Below are positions 11,062 through 22,463 of a DNA stretch of 64,000 nucleotides, one piece after another. The position numbers and the translations under genes are program-made. The notes under the pieces were generated by a model. That model made no database searches. It was given only the letters and a program-made list of their open reading frames with translations, and had not been told where the DNA came from. The stretch covers positions 14,942,001 to 15,006,000 of the forward strand of contig OU342631.1 of the NCBI GenBank assembly GCA_910589415.1, written 5' to 3'. This stretch comes from Malachius bipustulatus. Its lineage: Eukaryota; Arthropoda; Insecta; Coleoptera; Melyridae. The number at the start of each line of letters is the position of its first letter. Position 1 is the stretch's first letter.

Positions 11062-14000
11062 GTAAGTACCTATATAATTAATTGTTACTTTTATTTATTA
11101 TGTATAGAGGACAGAGGTTTAGAAAGGTTGTATAATTAATTTTGTGCGCGTTATCTCTTTTTTGAAAACAATAAACACTTGCTTTTGTATTAATTAAGTA
11201 CCTAGGTACGTACTTACTTCTATTATTGTGAGATAAAATAAGTAGTCGAGACTAAAATAAATAAATGTGTCCTCCTTCTATAATACAACGTGTCAATTCC
11301 GTCAATATGATTGATTTTTCGTCTAGTTTCGTGACGATTTAATTAGTCCATAGCATCATTATAGATGTCTGTTAAATTTATTATTAGTCATTTGAATAAT
11401 AATGTTAGGCGCCTAAATTTTCAAAATTCTAACTAATTAGCACGATTTGCCTACAAAAACTAAATGACCAAACCTCTGGATTTTGCATGAAGGGGGAAGA
11501 AACCCCAATGCATCTCCTGGGTGAGTGCCATGTAGTACAATAAAGAAGATTCCACTGCCCTTTAATGAAGATCAACCACGGATAAAGACTTTTATTTTTT
11601 TTTTTAAGACTAAATCATCTTTTGAACCATCTAAAATCTTCAAAAAAGATCTTCATGGTCGTAGTGCAGATACATCTCTATACAATACAATACAATACAA
11701 ATACAATGAAGGAGCCTTAAGTGATGATTTACTTCTTTTAAATGACCTCTGACAGTACATGAAAACCCAAAACGTTAAAAACGTTATGAGCCCGTGAACG
11801 TGACACCACCGCTCTTCTTGTGTATGGTAATTTATGAAGGTGATTTATTTTATGGAATATTCAAATAATTCCTAATAAAATATCCTAATAAATGGCCATA
11901 AAACAGACGCAAATAATTTGCCAATCACAATTAGGCACCACCAGATCCTAACCTTTAGTCGTATAGGTAATGTAATTGGCGTGCAGAAATGCTATTAACA
12001 GTGATTGTAAAATTGCGTAATCTGATTTGAAAATATTATTATAGACCAGTCAGGTGTTCACTGTCCAGAGTGATCTGCGAAAAATAATTCGAAATGTCAG
12101 AAAATGAACTTTCAAAAATAAATAATTGATCACAATACCAATCAAATTATTGGAGAAGTAAATATAGTTATTAAAGGAAGATGTATCCAAGAAGAATTGC
12201 TCAATCATTACACGGCTGCTACTCAAATTTACCGCTATGACTTTAAATTCTGTTCTTCTAATAAAGCTGTTTGTTTATGAATTTCATCAGCTACTACCAT
12301 AAACTATCATCTATTTTATGTACAGGGTGAGGCGCGAGAACCTTAGGGCATTTTTATATGGAGAAGTCCTGGGAGTAGAAGTCTAAAAATTTGTGCGTGT
12401 ATAATTTCTGTTTTGACGAGCTGAACTAAAATATTCACAGCCCCACACCACTTCCGGTTATACCGTAAGTTGCCATATTTTTCTTTTTTTAAATGGTACA
12501 CCCTGTATATTATTACATTTTCAGATTGCCTGAAAAAAAGTAATAAAAATGATGTTTACAGTTCAAATTTGTAACGACCAATTTATGAGTTATAAACAAA
12601 TGAAAATTCCAATTTTCCATTTTCAAAGCAGCTTAGCTTGAAAACGGGTCAAGATATCGGAAAACGGCTTACATGTCCCTATCCTAACTTTTTGTATACT
12701 ACGCTAGAGTACCTACAAAAAAAAATGTTTTATTAGGTAATTTTTTTTTGAAAATCGCTGATTTTTCATCACTTTGTATACAAATTTCATCAGCACCATA
12801 GGATACTACGTGAAAAGTTAAGATAGGGACATGTAAGCCGTTTTCCGATATCTTGACCCGTTTTCGACCTAAGCTGCTTTGAAAATGGAAAATTGCGATT
12901 TTCATTTGTTTATAACTCATAAACCACTCGGTACAATTTTGAACTGTAAGCCCCATTTTTATTGCATTTTTTCAGACAATCTGAAAATATAATAATATAC
13001 AGGGTGTCCCATTTAAAACAAGAAAGTTGATGGCAACTTCCGGTATAAACGGAAATGGTGAGGGGTTGTGAATATTTTAGTTCAGCTCGGCAAAACCGAA
13101 ATCATACACGTACAAATTTTTAGACTTCTACTCCCAGGACTTCTCCATATAAAAATGCCCTAAGGTTCTCGCGCCTCACCCTGTATACATAGAAGCAAAA
13201 GAGGGGAATTTACTTGGTGTATATATTTTTGCCAGAGTGATATCAAGAAGTATTCTGAAAATAATAATTTAGGAAATTAATCTGTTACTTATGTTGATCA
13301 AGAATTATTAGTGGATCAGTTGCTATCCAGAAATTCCTACTCCATCATGTTTTATTTTTCTTTGGTAGTTATTTAATTACTTTAAAATTTAGTACATAAC
13401 TTGATACTCTCTTTAATTATTTTTCTTGGTTCAGTTTCGTAAGCTCTTGGGTGCTCTTATAAGAGAAAAGTTCTGATCGAATTATCTCAAAAAAAAGAGA
13501 GTTACTTACTGAGGCTTTGAAGAATTATTAAGATCTGATTCTGGTAATAAACGAGCGATCGCCGTAGAATGGTCCAGAGAAAAGAATAAATAGGGTAGGT
13601 CTTGTAGGTCTTTTCTGTTGTTGATCTTATAAGCAGTTAGATGCCATAATATCAACACCCAGAAACTATGGTAATTGGAGAGGAACTTGTGATACTTTTG
13701 CAAAAGGTTCAAGAGCAGTTCATATTTCCGAAGTATGTTAAAAGTACGAAAAACCATGGGAAAAACAAGCAAAAAACGTTAAATTCGTCGAATGCTGCTA
13801 CCATTAATATTATTATTATTACTTCTAGGGTAGATTCAAAGCCCTTGTACTGAAGCTTGCGCTTATTGTACCCCTTTGGATAATTATCTCATCGGTCCCA
13901 TCTCCCGAAAGTACTTCAGTATGAGTCCAATGGGTGTCCAATTCTAGTTCTTTTGGTTCTGCCATTTCGGTCCCAAATACTAGAAGTCTAGTTCCCTCTA

Positions 14001-17000
14001 GTGCTGGGCATTCACACATTAGGTGGTTTCAGGAAACTAGGTTTTAGGAAATCAGGTGGTTTCAGGCGGGGAGGGGTTTGCTCCCCCTCCCCTCATCTCC
14101 TGAAATCTGGGTTATTTTTCACGCCTATTATTGAGAGGTGTTTCATTAGTGGGCAGTTTCCTGTTAGAAGTCCAATTGCCCATCTCAGCTGGTGCTTACT
14201 CAGCTTTTTCAGTTACATCTTCCCTGCTCCCTCTTCCCTCCACCCACCTAGTCGCTTGAACGCACCCCAGTTAGGTTTAGGTAAGGTCTGCATTGAAGTT
14301 GCTATATTTTCTCCCATGAGGAAAATTAATTGTTGACCGTTTGTGTCAGGTTTTCTGTCCACAAGGATCCACGTTTCATTAGTGGGCAGTGTCCCTTTAG
14401 AAGTCCAATTTCCCATCTCAGCCGGTGTTTACTTAGCTTTTCCAGTTACATCTTCTCTGCTCTCTCTTCCCTTTACCAGCCTAGTCGCTTGAACAGCACC
14501 CCAGTTAGGTTTAGGTAAGGTCTGCATTGAAGTTGTTCTATTTTCTCCCATGAGGAAAATTTGTTGTTGGCCTTTTGTGTCAGGTTTTCTGTCCACAAGG
14601 ATCCACGTTTCATTTGTGGGCAGTGTCCAGTTGGAAGTCCAATTGCCCATCCCAGCTGGTTGTTTACTCAGCTTTTTCAGTTACATCTTCTCTGCTTCCT
14701 CTTCCCTTTACCCACCTAGTCGCTTGAACAGCAACTCAGTTAGGTTTAGGTAAGGTCTGCTTTGAAGTTGCTCTATTTTCTCCCATAGGTTTTCGTCCAT
14801 GAGTAAAATTAGTTCTTCGCCTTTTTTGTCAGGTTTTCTGTCCACAAGGATCCACGTTTCTGGTTTTTAATCCCTGATTTTGAATTCCCAGTCTTTTTTG
14901 GATTTTTTTCCGGTTCCTCTTGGGTCCTTGGTATCCACACTGGTGCTCTTATAAGTTTCGGAACGGCCTTGGTGTCGAGTTTCGCTCCTGACCACCCACA
15001 CCAGCCAGTCCTCTGTGGCCTGGTCAGCGCAGGAAGCCATGAGAAAGTCCCCTCTAAGCTGTACTCCTAGGAACCTTGGTGTAGGTTCTCCTTCTTTTAC
15101 GTTGTTCCGGTTCCTTGCGGGTCTCGGGTTTTGTTACACTGGGGTTCACCTTCAACCCTAGCTTTCTAGGTTCTCCAGTTTAACCCTGGTTTTGTAGTTT
15201 CTACTCTTTTCTCAGTTTCCTGCGAGCGGCTTCTGAGAGTTTTTTTGGTGGGTCTTCCTTTTCAGAATCCCCTTCCCTTTTTGAATTAGGTGTGTCTTGG
15301 TCCATATGGCCCACGAGTAAAGGAGCTATTAAAGAAATACCGTACGCAGAGCTCCATACGTATGGTAGGAATTTATTTTCGAAGGTGCGCCACTTCTTCC
15401 AGATTGAATCCAGACGGGACTGATCTACTATTCAGCCAAGCATCCTTTTAGCCTGGGTTCCCGCCGTAGGATTTAGGTTTTTAAAGGTTGTCTCCTTTTG
15501 GTCCAGGCGGTAAAGCCTATTCCTCGTATTCCTCATATACCCCCGTATTCCTCTGTTCGCGAGATATGACCTCGACAACAGAGACGGCCTTTCGGAGAGT
15601 CCACTTTCATTTTAAGATTATAGGCGGAAATATATTCCGCGAATATGCAGAATTATTGAAAACCTTGCCAAGTTACGCAATCATTAAACCGGCCTATAAG
15701 ATGTCATCAGCTTATAATCATAAATGTCATGGAAAACAAGACAATGGATATTATAATGTTGAAGCAGACTATCGAGTATATTTCGCCAAGAGTTAAGAGG
15801 AGAATATTAATAAAATTATGTGTTAAAGTCATTCCCACTATTTTTTACGAGCTGATAACATTTATTGGTCTGATATTCTTTGGTCTGATATTAAGTTGGA
15901 GACATTTTTTGATACAACCAACCTATCACTCTACATCTCTGCAGACTATTCAAAATAATGTTAATTTATAAATAAATTTTATGAGCTTTGTTACGTAATC
16001 AGCAGTCTTCGTCTTGAGGAGACTTATGTTTTATGAATACCGTTGTTATTTGCTGACAGCTTTCGTGTTGACAAAGAAATTATGATGACATTTCAGTTGT
16101 AAAATTTTTCACCCAGGTTTTGCACACCTTTTGAACATCAAATTTCTTTAGTGAAATTTAAGTCAATCAGATATACAGGTGTTCCTAAATACCAGGTACA
16201 TACGAAAGGGGATAATTCTTTGACTTGTTTTATGCCTAGAAGTTTATATGAACATGGTCCGCAACCACTTCGTATTGGAAAAAATTAATTGTTTTTACTT
16301 TACCTTTACCTAATAATAGCTCCCAGAGTTTTTGGGATATTTAATTCAAATTTGGAATATAAGCTACGCTGTAGGGCTTACATCATTGGCCATGATAAAT
16401 AGTAGTGAAAATCTACAGAGAGATTTTTTCCTGAATTGCTCCCATTTCGCCCCCATTTCTCCCCCGAACTTTTTTGGAATGCGCCACCTGGTAACTTGTA
16501 AATTGCAATATGAATTTTCCATTGTCTTAGGAACATTTTGGTCTCTTATAGTTTTTTTTTTTTGTATCAACCGTTATCTGGACAAAAACAATCTCCTCTA
16601 ATTACTTGGACGGATTCCAATTTTTAAAACGGTATAACCAGAGGGCCTTTTTTGGATAATTTCTCATTTTCATTAATTTTAACAGTCGGCACTTTTTCTT
16701 TAATTTTTAGTCGGCACTGGCTATAAAAAATTAAAGCTGGGATGACCCTGTGTGACTAACTGTTTGATAAATTTCGACTCCCCACAAAGAGATATAAAGA
16801 AAAAAAAAAGAATAACTCTAATAAACCAAAGAATAATTACCTCCTTTCGTATGTATACCTATACCTGGTATTTAGGAACAGGAATACATATAGGTATGTA
16901 TATGTACTATGAATTACCTACTTATTATGTACACTTACGTATTAGTTATTGCTTCTGGGTATTTTGTTGTAATTTTTTTTTGTGCGTGATTTCTTATTAT

Positions 17001-19939
17001 AAGTAGGATGTAATTGGAGGAATAACGAATTTCTATACACTTTGCCCTCAGGTTAGGCAGAATATTCTCACTATCATGTGATATTTCGTATACCCACTTA
17101 TATATTACTTTATTTATTACTCAAGAAATTAAAGTAATCTATGAAGTTGTTCAGGTAATCGACGGCTTCGCGCCGCTCTAAAAGCTGTAACTTAAATTAT
17201 TTAGATTCTTGCAATTTATAGTCAAGAAATTTTATTACGTATCAATTATTACTATTCTGTAAATATTATATTGCCACCTAGAAATTTTATGATCGTATTT
17301 TTCTTTGATTTTATAGCTAGAGGAGACTGTACACCACACAGAACGGATGACGCTTATCTTCTTAGATTTTTAAGAGCAAGAAGTTTTGTCATAGAACGAG
17401 CACACAGACTAGTAAGTATTTTTTCTTAACATAGACGAAATCTTAATAGTTCATATTCTTGCAGCTAGTAAATTATTACGATTTCAAAGAAAATAATCCA
17501 GAGTTTTTTGAAGGAGTGAATTTGGACGAGCTGCAAGAATTTGGTGTAGAAAATATCATAATAGTTCCTCCGTACAGAGAACAAACTGGCAGAAGGATGT
17601 TAATACACAGATTTGGTAAGAATTAATTCAAGATTTATCTGATTTACCTATACAGTGTGGAAAATCCAAATGGAATAAATTCGATAATAAATCAATGAAG
17701 ATGGTTGCGAAAAAACGCTCGGACACGTCGATTAGTATTTTTAGTTGCGCATTTTTTTCAATGAAAACTTTTTATACAGGGTGTGTCGTGTAACAGTGCT
17801 CAATACCAACTTTCTTCTTTCAAATCAAACACCCTGTATATTATTACATTTTCAGATTGCCTGAAAAAATGTAATAATAATGCTGTTTATAATTCAAATT
17901 TGTAACGAGTGATTTTTGAGTTATAAACAAATGAAAATCGCAATTTTTAATTTTCAAAACAGTGTAGGTACACCGATAACGGCTCAAGATGTCGGAAAAC
18001 GGCTTACATGTCCCTATCTTAACTTTTCATTTAGAGCCCTATTAGGTAGTTTAAATTTTTATACAGGGTCATGAAAATTACCAGATTTTTAATCACCCTG
18101 TATAAAAATTTCATCCACACAATAGGATACTACATGAAAAATTAGGATAGGGACATGTAAGCCGTTTTCCGACATCTTGAGCCGTTATCGGTGTACACTG
18201 TTTTGAAAATTAAAAATTGCGATTTTCATTTGTTTATAACTCAAAAATCACTCGTTACAAATTTGAATTATAAACAGCATTATTATTACATTTTTTCAGG
18301 CAATCTGAAAATGTAATAATATACAGGGTGTTTGATTTGAAAGAAGAAAGTTGGTATTGAGCACTGTTACACGACACACCCTGTATAAAAAGTTTTCATT
18401 GAAAAAAATGCGCAACTAAAAATACTAATCGACGTGTCCGAGCGTTTTTTCGCAACCATCTTCAGTGATTTATTATCGAATTTATTCCATTTGGCTTTTC
18501 CACACTGTATACCTATGTAAATGTTAATATATTAACAGGCTTCATAAGGAATTTAATAGGCTCGCGTGTTTGAATTTCGAAATATGTGTGCAATTAGGGT
18601 ATAGATTCTAATTATCTATAACCCGTTTGAGGTAATCCCAACAATGGTGATTTTTCCTTCAAGGTTAGATATGAAGAAAAAAGAAACCATTGCATAATTT
18701 TCAACGGGTTGTACTGGAACCAATCAACTCAAAGTGCAGAAAAGCCTTAAATATCAAATAATTGTTTTTTACCCATGCAGTCAATTGAGAATGCAATAAG
18801 TACCTACCTATTCGTAAATTATAAATTTTACATGATGTTGCACTTTAATTTCAACATTCTTCGTGGTAAACTGCTGCTTGCATAATAACCCAGTACGAAT
18901 TGTTTAATTGCTATTGCTGCGTCGCAATTAATCTCAGTCAAAAATAAACTAGTTTTTAACAAAAGTTGCACCTACCTCTACCTATTCAATAGTGCAGTTT
19001 TTTTTTTTATAATTTCATCACTAACTTGTTCATTATAGGTACTAAAGAATATTCTGACACATAAGTAACCTACATAATTATATTTATATTAATTACAACT
19101 ACAATCATTTTTATTCATTAAAATTTAATCAAATTGATGCCTCAATATTGGCATAAAAGGTGCAACTTTTAGACAATTTCCCTCATCAGATTCGTTTCTA
19201 AAAATATTGAAAAACCATAACGTGAAAATCTTACAGGAAACTGGGATCCCGAGCGTGTGGAAATCGACACAGTAATCCAGGCAACAATGCTGGTATTGGA
19301 ATTGGCAATTCTGGAACAGAGAGCGCAGATTTTGGGAGGTGTCGCTATTTTCGATCTAGGAGGACTCTGCTTACAGCAGGCATGGCATATGACTCCAAGT
19401 CTTGCTAACAAAATGGTTCAAATAATGGTTGTAAGTACTTTTTTGGTTAATTTTAAATACAATTCCTTTAATAATTTTTTTATATCAGTATTAATTTTTT
19501 ATTATCCCATGATAATCGAAAATTTATTTAAGAGAAATAATTGGAAATCAAATTGTTGATAAATTTGTTTGCCTTTTTCTTTCAGACCTCTTTTCCAATG
19601 AAGATTCACGCAGTTCATGTAATCAACCAGTCTTGGTTATTCGACATGCTTTACAACGTTTTTAAGCCGTTTTTGGACGAGAGAATGAAAGAGAGAATTT
19701 TCTTCCATGGAGACGATTTCGAGAGTCTACATAAACACATCGATCCAAAGTATTTGCCCGAAGAGTACGGTGGTGTTCATCCTTGGTACAATTCCAAAGA
19801 TTGGGTGGATTATTTTAAATCTAGCAGCACTATCATCTCGGAATTGAAATCTCTCGGATATGATACTGCTAAAGAAGAAGTCAGGCTGACCGAGGAGAAG
19901 AAAACAGAAAAAGAAAAAGAAAATAAGACCAGCTCTTAA
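10920..19939 (+). CDS. CRAL-TRIO (Sec14-like) lipid-transfer protein, gene 1, five coding exons
   Basis: Seen: joining 10920-11061, 17317-17411, 17465-17615, 19237-19430 and 19586-19939 gives one 311-residue frame ending in TAA, with GT/AG at every intron and phases 1, 0, 1, 0. Residues 58-71 (DDAYLLRFLRARSF) match the CRAL-TRIO N-terminal helix region. Residues 120-133 (TGRRMLIHRFGNWD) open the lipid-binding domain, and LPEEYGG at 251-257 is the family hallmark. The last ~22 residues are a charged Lys/Glu tail. Known: this family (alpha-TTP, clavesin, CRALBP) are cytosolic carriers of hydrophobic ligands such as tocopherol, retinal or phosphoinositides; length is normal (270-320). Start: ATG at 10920 has a purine-rich GAAAAATGG context. 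Frame is open back to the splice acceptor at 10901, so an upstream coding exon is not excluded. The ligand cannot be read from sequence. Gene 2 downstream is a paralogue. Confidence 0.9.
11062..12320 (+). other. Gene 1 intron 1, first part
   Basis: Part of the 6.25-kb first intron (11062-17316). It shows only short repeats such as ATACAATACAATACAA near 11680-11705; no internal exon was recognised. Confidence 0.5.
12321..13185. mobile_element. Long hairpin element, family H, copy 1 (gene 1 intron 1)
   Basis: TACAGGGTGAGGCGCGAGAA at the left end is mirrored at 13185. It holds an inner pair of CACCCTGTATATTATTACAT-type arms and a core with CGGAAAACGGCTTACATGTC. The same core is present at 17651-18509 and 32648-33520. 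The open frame at 12699-12956 is hairpin sequence. Confidence 0.85.
13186..13859 (+). other. Gene 1 intron 1, middle part
   Basis: No supported feature. Two overlapping small frames on opposite strands (13506-13853) have no recognised motifs. Confidence 0.4.
13860..15305 (-). pseudogene. Decayed LINE-ORF1 / DUF4780-like coding relic with internal triplication
   Basis: The minus strand reads from an ATG at 15305 into MDQDTPNSKREGDSEKEDPP then KKLSEAARRKLRKE and a stop. Later, in other frames, come LMASCADQATEDWLVWVVRS and ETWILVDRKPDKKGEELILL. This order (Ser/Lys/Glu-rich start, SxAxRRKLRKE, SCADQATxxWL, WxxxDRKPDxKGxxLxxxMxE) is what I recall from DUF4780-type proteins that derive from insect LINE ORF1s. 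Several stops and frameshifts make it non-functional as read. The WILVDRKPD segment is repeated in tandem (about 14141-14860). It lies within intron 1 of CRAL-TRIO gene 1 in antisense. Confidence 0.45.
14141..14860. repeat. Tandem 234-bp repeat (about three copies)
   Basis: TTAGGTTTAGGTAAGGTCTG recurs at 14271, 14505 and 14740, and GTCCACAAGGATCCACGTTT at 14357, 14591 and 14840. The period is 234-235 bp, with about 15 extra bases in the last unit. 234 bp is 78 codons. On the minus strand two units translate to closely similar peptides containing NETWILVDRKPDT and MQTLPKPNWGA. Confidence 0.85.
15306..16173 (+). other. Gene 1 intron 1, part downstream of the relic
   Basis: The GC-richer stretch 15306-15620 probably still belongs to the retroelement relic on the minus strand. 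The rest is AT-rich with no recognised exon. Confidence 0.35.
16174..16880. mobile_element. TIR element, family D, copy 1
   Basis: ACAGGTGTTCCTAAATACCA at the left is mirrored at the right end (TGGTATTTAGGAACA), with inner mirrored blocks GTACATACGAAAGG and AATTATTCTTTG. The TIRs are about 60 bp. A diverged relative is at 55878-56517. Confidence 0.7.
17317..17411 (+). CDS. CRAL-TRIO gene 1, coding exon 2
   Basis: 95 bp between TTATAG and GTAAGT encode residues 48-79, including FLRARSF. Phase 1 in and phase 0 out match coding exon 2 of gene 2. The intron that follows is only 53 bp. Confidence 0.9.
17465..17615 (+). CDS. CRAL-TRIO gene 1, coding exon 3
   Basis: 151 bp between TTGCAG and GTAAGA encode residues 80-129 plus one base. 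It contains the start of the ligand-binding lobe (PPYREQTGRRMLIHRF). Coding exon 3 of gene 2 has exactly the same length and phase. Confidence 0.9.
17651..18509. mobile_element. Long hairpin element, family H, copy 2 (gene 1 intron 3)
   Basis: Outer ends TACAGTGTGGAAAA and its mirror CACACTGTA enclose arms of about 400 bp (AACGCTCGGACACGTCGATT is mirrored near 18430). Nested CAGGGTG units and the core CGGAAAACGGCTTACATGTC are inside. It occupies more than half of the 1.6-kb intron and would fold in the pre-mRNA. Confidence 0.88.
18510..19236 (+). other. Gene 1 intron 3, remainder
   Basis: AT-rich intronic sequence, no element recognised. Confidence 0.4.
19237..19430 (+). CDS. CRAL-TRIO gene 1, coding exon 4
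   Basis: 194 bp between TTACAG and GTAAGT encode residues 130-194, the core of the CRAL-TRIO fold (ILGGVAIFDLGGLCLQQAWH, then MTPSLANKMVQIMV). It ends in phase 0. Gene 2 has no intron at this end point. Confidence 0.9.
19586..19939 (+). CDS. CRAL-TRIO gene 1, coding exon 5 (last)
   Basis: Starts after TTTCAG and runs to TAA. It encodes residues 195-311: the second half of the lipid-binding domain (SFPMKIHAVHVINQ, KPFLDERMKERIFFHG, LPEEYGG) and a Lys/Glu-rich C-terminal tail that gene 2 lacks. Confidence 0.92.
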   Translation, partial: TSFPMKIHAVHVINQSWLFDMLYNVFKPFLDERMKERIFFHGDDFESLHKHIDPKYLPEEYGGVHPWYNSKDWVDYFKSSSTIISELKSLGYDTAKEEVRLTEEKKTEKEKENKTSS

Positions 19940-20114
19940 ATATTAATTTATTTTATATGTGATAGATGGTATTTTACTTTTCGGAATTGAACAAGGTATA
20001 ATACGATTTGATTTTTTATGTTAAAATCCTGAATTATTGCTCAATTTTTAGACGAGTACTCTGTTTATTTACGATTCGTAAGACGGTGTTTCATTATTTC
20101 ATTTATCGATTTAA

Positions 20115-20120
20115 AATAAA
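20115..20120 (+). promoter_or_regulatory. Candidate proximal polyadenylation signal, gene 1
   Basis: AATAAA about 175 bases after the gene 1 stop codon, in AT-rich sequence. It could be used for a short 3' UTR, but AT richness makes chance occurrences common. Confidence 0.3.
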
Positions 20121-21056
20121 TAAATACAGTAATTATTTGATTCAGCAGAACAATATACATATTCACCTGCGTAGTAGGTATAATTATTAAATCTCATGTT
20201 GTTAATAATACTTATTCGTACCTACTACTATTATAGATAATTGATAGCCACTCGTATAAATTTATTACCAGTGAATGAATAATTTTTTTTAATCCTCTTA
20301 TTACTATTTTTTTCTTAATATCTGTTTTACATTACATGTATAAGTAGATATGTATATTAATAATAATGACTGTATATTTTATAGGGTAGTTTTTTTTCAC
20401 TATACTCAGATTAAAACTTGTAAAACTTGTTACTTAAGGCAATGTGTCAAGTTTAAATGAATAAGTAGAATCTTAGTGTATATAAAAAAATAGTAGGTAC
20501 CTAAAAAAAATGATATAATTGATAGCTGAGCGACTAAAGTTCTAATTATGTGGAAAGATTCCTATAAATTTATTATTTGCATTATTTTATTCTACTCTAT
20601 ATAAATGTAATAATATTTTCCACTCTTTATTAACCTCTTGAACAGAAAGTATAGTGGTTGAGATGAGTTGCGCTTTTCTGAAAAACGTTCGTTCGAACAT
20701 ATTCCAGGAAGAGGTCAAGAACAATTTTTTTTGTTACTTTTAGCTATTAGTAAGTAAGAAAACAAGATACAATGCAATATATAATATAAAATACAAATTC
20801 TCAAATTCATAAGATATATGAATGGGGCGTTTAAATAATAATAAGTTATCTAATGAGTAGCTTAGGATCTCCATTTATACTAAATTATTTTTCTATGAAG
20901 AATGTTTTTATTTATAACAGGGTAGTTTTTTAAATTAATGTATAAAAATTATTGTAGATTTGGTAGTAGAAAAAGTAATGTATGTATTTGACACTGGAAC
21001 ACAAATATAAAAAAATATTTGTGATATTATTTTGATTTTCTAAGTAATAATTGTAA

Positions 21057-21062
21057 AATAAA
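21057..21062 (+). promoter_or_regulatory. Candidate distal polyadenylation signal, gene 1
   Basis: AATAAA followed about 20-40 bases later by a GT-rich stretch (TTTTTTGTATTTTGTGTT). That arrangement would give a 3' UTR of about 1.1 kb. Confidence 0.35.
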
Positions 21063-22379
21063 TAATTATTTCTTGAGAGTTTTTTGTATTTTGTGTTACT
21101 CCCACTATTGATGATATCTACTTAACCTCTAAACAAACTATTTTTTGTTAAATTGTTTCATAACATTGCTATTTTGATTGTCATTTTACTTTCGAAATTA
21201 TTACATTTTTCAATTCACTTTGACAACATAAATAACAATCTCTAGAGTCCATAAATTTATATTTCATGTCTACTAGAATTCATAAATTGTTGTTTCTTGA
21301 CGATTTAACAGAAAATATTGTGAGAGAAACGTCGCAAAAGGAGTATTTAAGCACTTGACGATTGTCAAACTTGGTATTCAGAGTCATTTGACAATTTTTG
21401 TCCATGCGTAAAAGACAACTTGTATCACAAATAGCTATTGTACTAGAAATTGCAATACAGGGTGATTTGAATTAAAACAGATAGAGAATAGGGGCGTGTA
21501 GGGAACCCCAAAATATAGAAAAACCAAATTTGGTACACGATGTATATGTACCAAGAGCAATCATTAAAAAAATTAAATTGTACCATTTTAAGGTTGAAAA
21601 AAGATGATTCACACTTTTTTTTGCTACATAATAATAATTGTTAAACCTGCTGACCGATTTGAAAAATTGTTAATTTAATTTATGGAGAATTTAATTCTAA
21701 TAAAGCTTTAATTTGTCTTATTATTAAAAAAAAAAACTTTATTGTAATTAGGCACTTTGGTGATTGTTAAACTCGGGCTTTGGGCTCGCTTAGCATTTTT
21801 CTTTCCGTGCTTGAAACACTTCCATTTTGCTTGTATCGCAAATCGATATTTTAGACGGCCGTCAAAAAATAACGTTGATATTTTCTCATCAATATGAAAA
21901 TGGGCATGTTTTTTGTTATCTATTATATTCGTCAGCGTGTGTGCGACGTAGAGAGACAACTACTTCGTGTACTGCATAGAAATCTTGTGTTTGTTTCCCC
22001 AGCAACAAAACAACAATTAACTTTGCACCAAATCAAGAATTTACGTGCGCCATTTTCACGATTTTCATTTAGGTTTTACGCTTGTTTCTAGGAAGCTGCA
22101 TGTCAAAAAAAAGTTGTATGAATCTCGAGCGCGAAATTATGGTGCTTTCATTTTTTTAAAAAAGCTTTCATTTTCAAGAACTAGATACATAGATAACTAT
22201 TTTTGTTGTGAAAATTTACAAATTGATACAAGAAAAATATCCTAAATATCAAATTTTTGTTATAATTTATAAATTACGGTTTTTATTTTATTATTATTTA
22301 TTTATTATTTTATTTATTTATTATTATTTTATGTTTCCTGTACACTTCAGAGTATATTACCTACTTTTATGTTATTTTT

Positions 22380-22463
22380 ATATATATATATTTATTTATT
22401 TAGGTGTCTCAACATCAAGGTCATTGACACCGGAACATATAGGTAATTGACAATATTATATTT
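22380..22463 (-). other. LINE 3' UTR and simple-repeat tail
   Basis: About 60 bases after the ORF2 stop, the minus strand ends in TAAATAAATAAATATATATA. This simple-repeat tail is typical of I-group elements. The sequence beyond it (22270-22370) is low-complexity T/A. Confidence 0.6.

Larger units (their letters stand above)
19940..22379 (+). other. Gene 1 3' UTR and intergenic DNA
   Basis: Begins with the presumed 3' UTR (two candidate AATAAA signals). A single CAGGGTG end (ATACAGGGTGATTTGAATTA) is at about 21457, without a clear partner. Low-complexity TTATTATTTATT sequence lies at 22270-22335. No gene supported. Confidence 0.4.
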
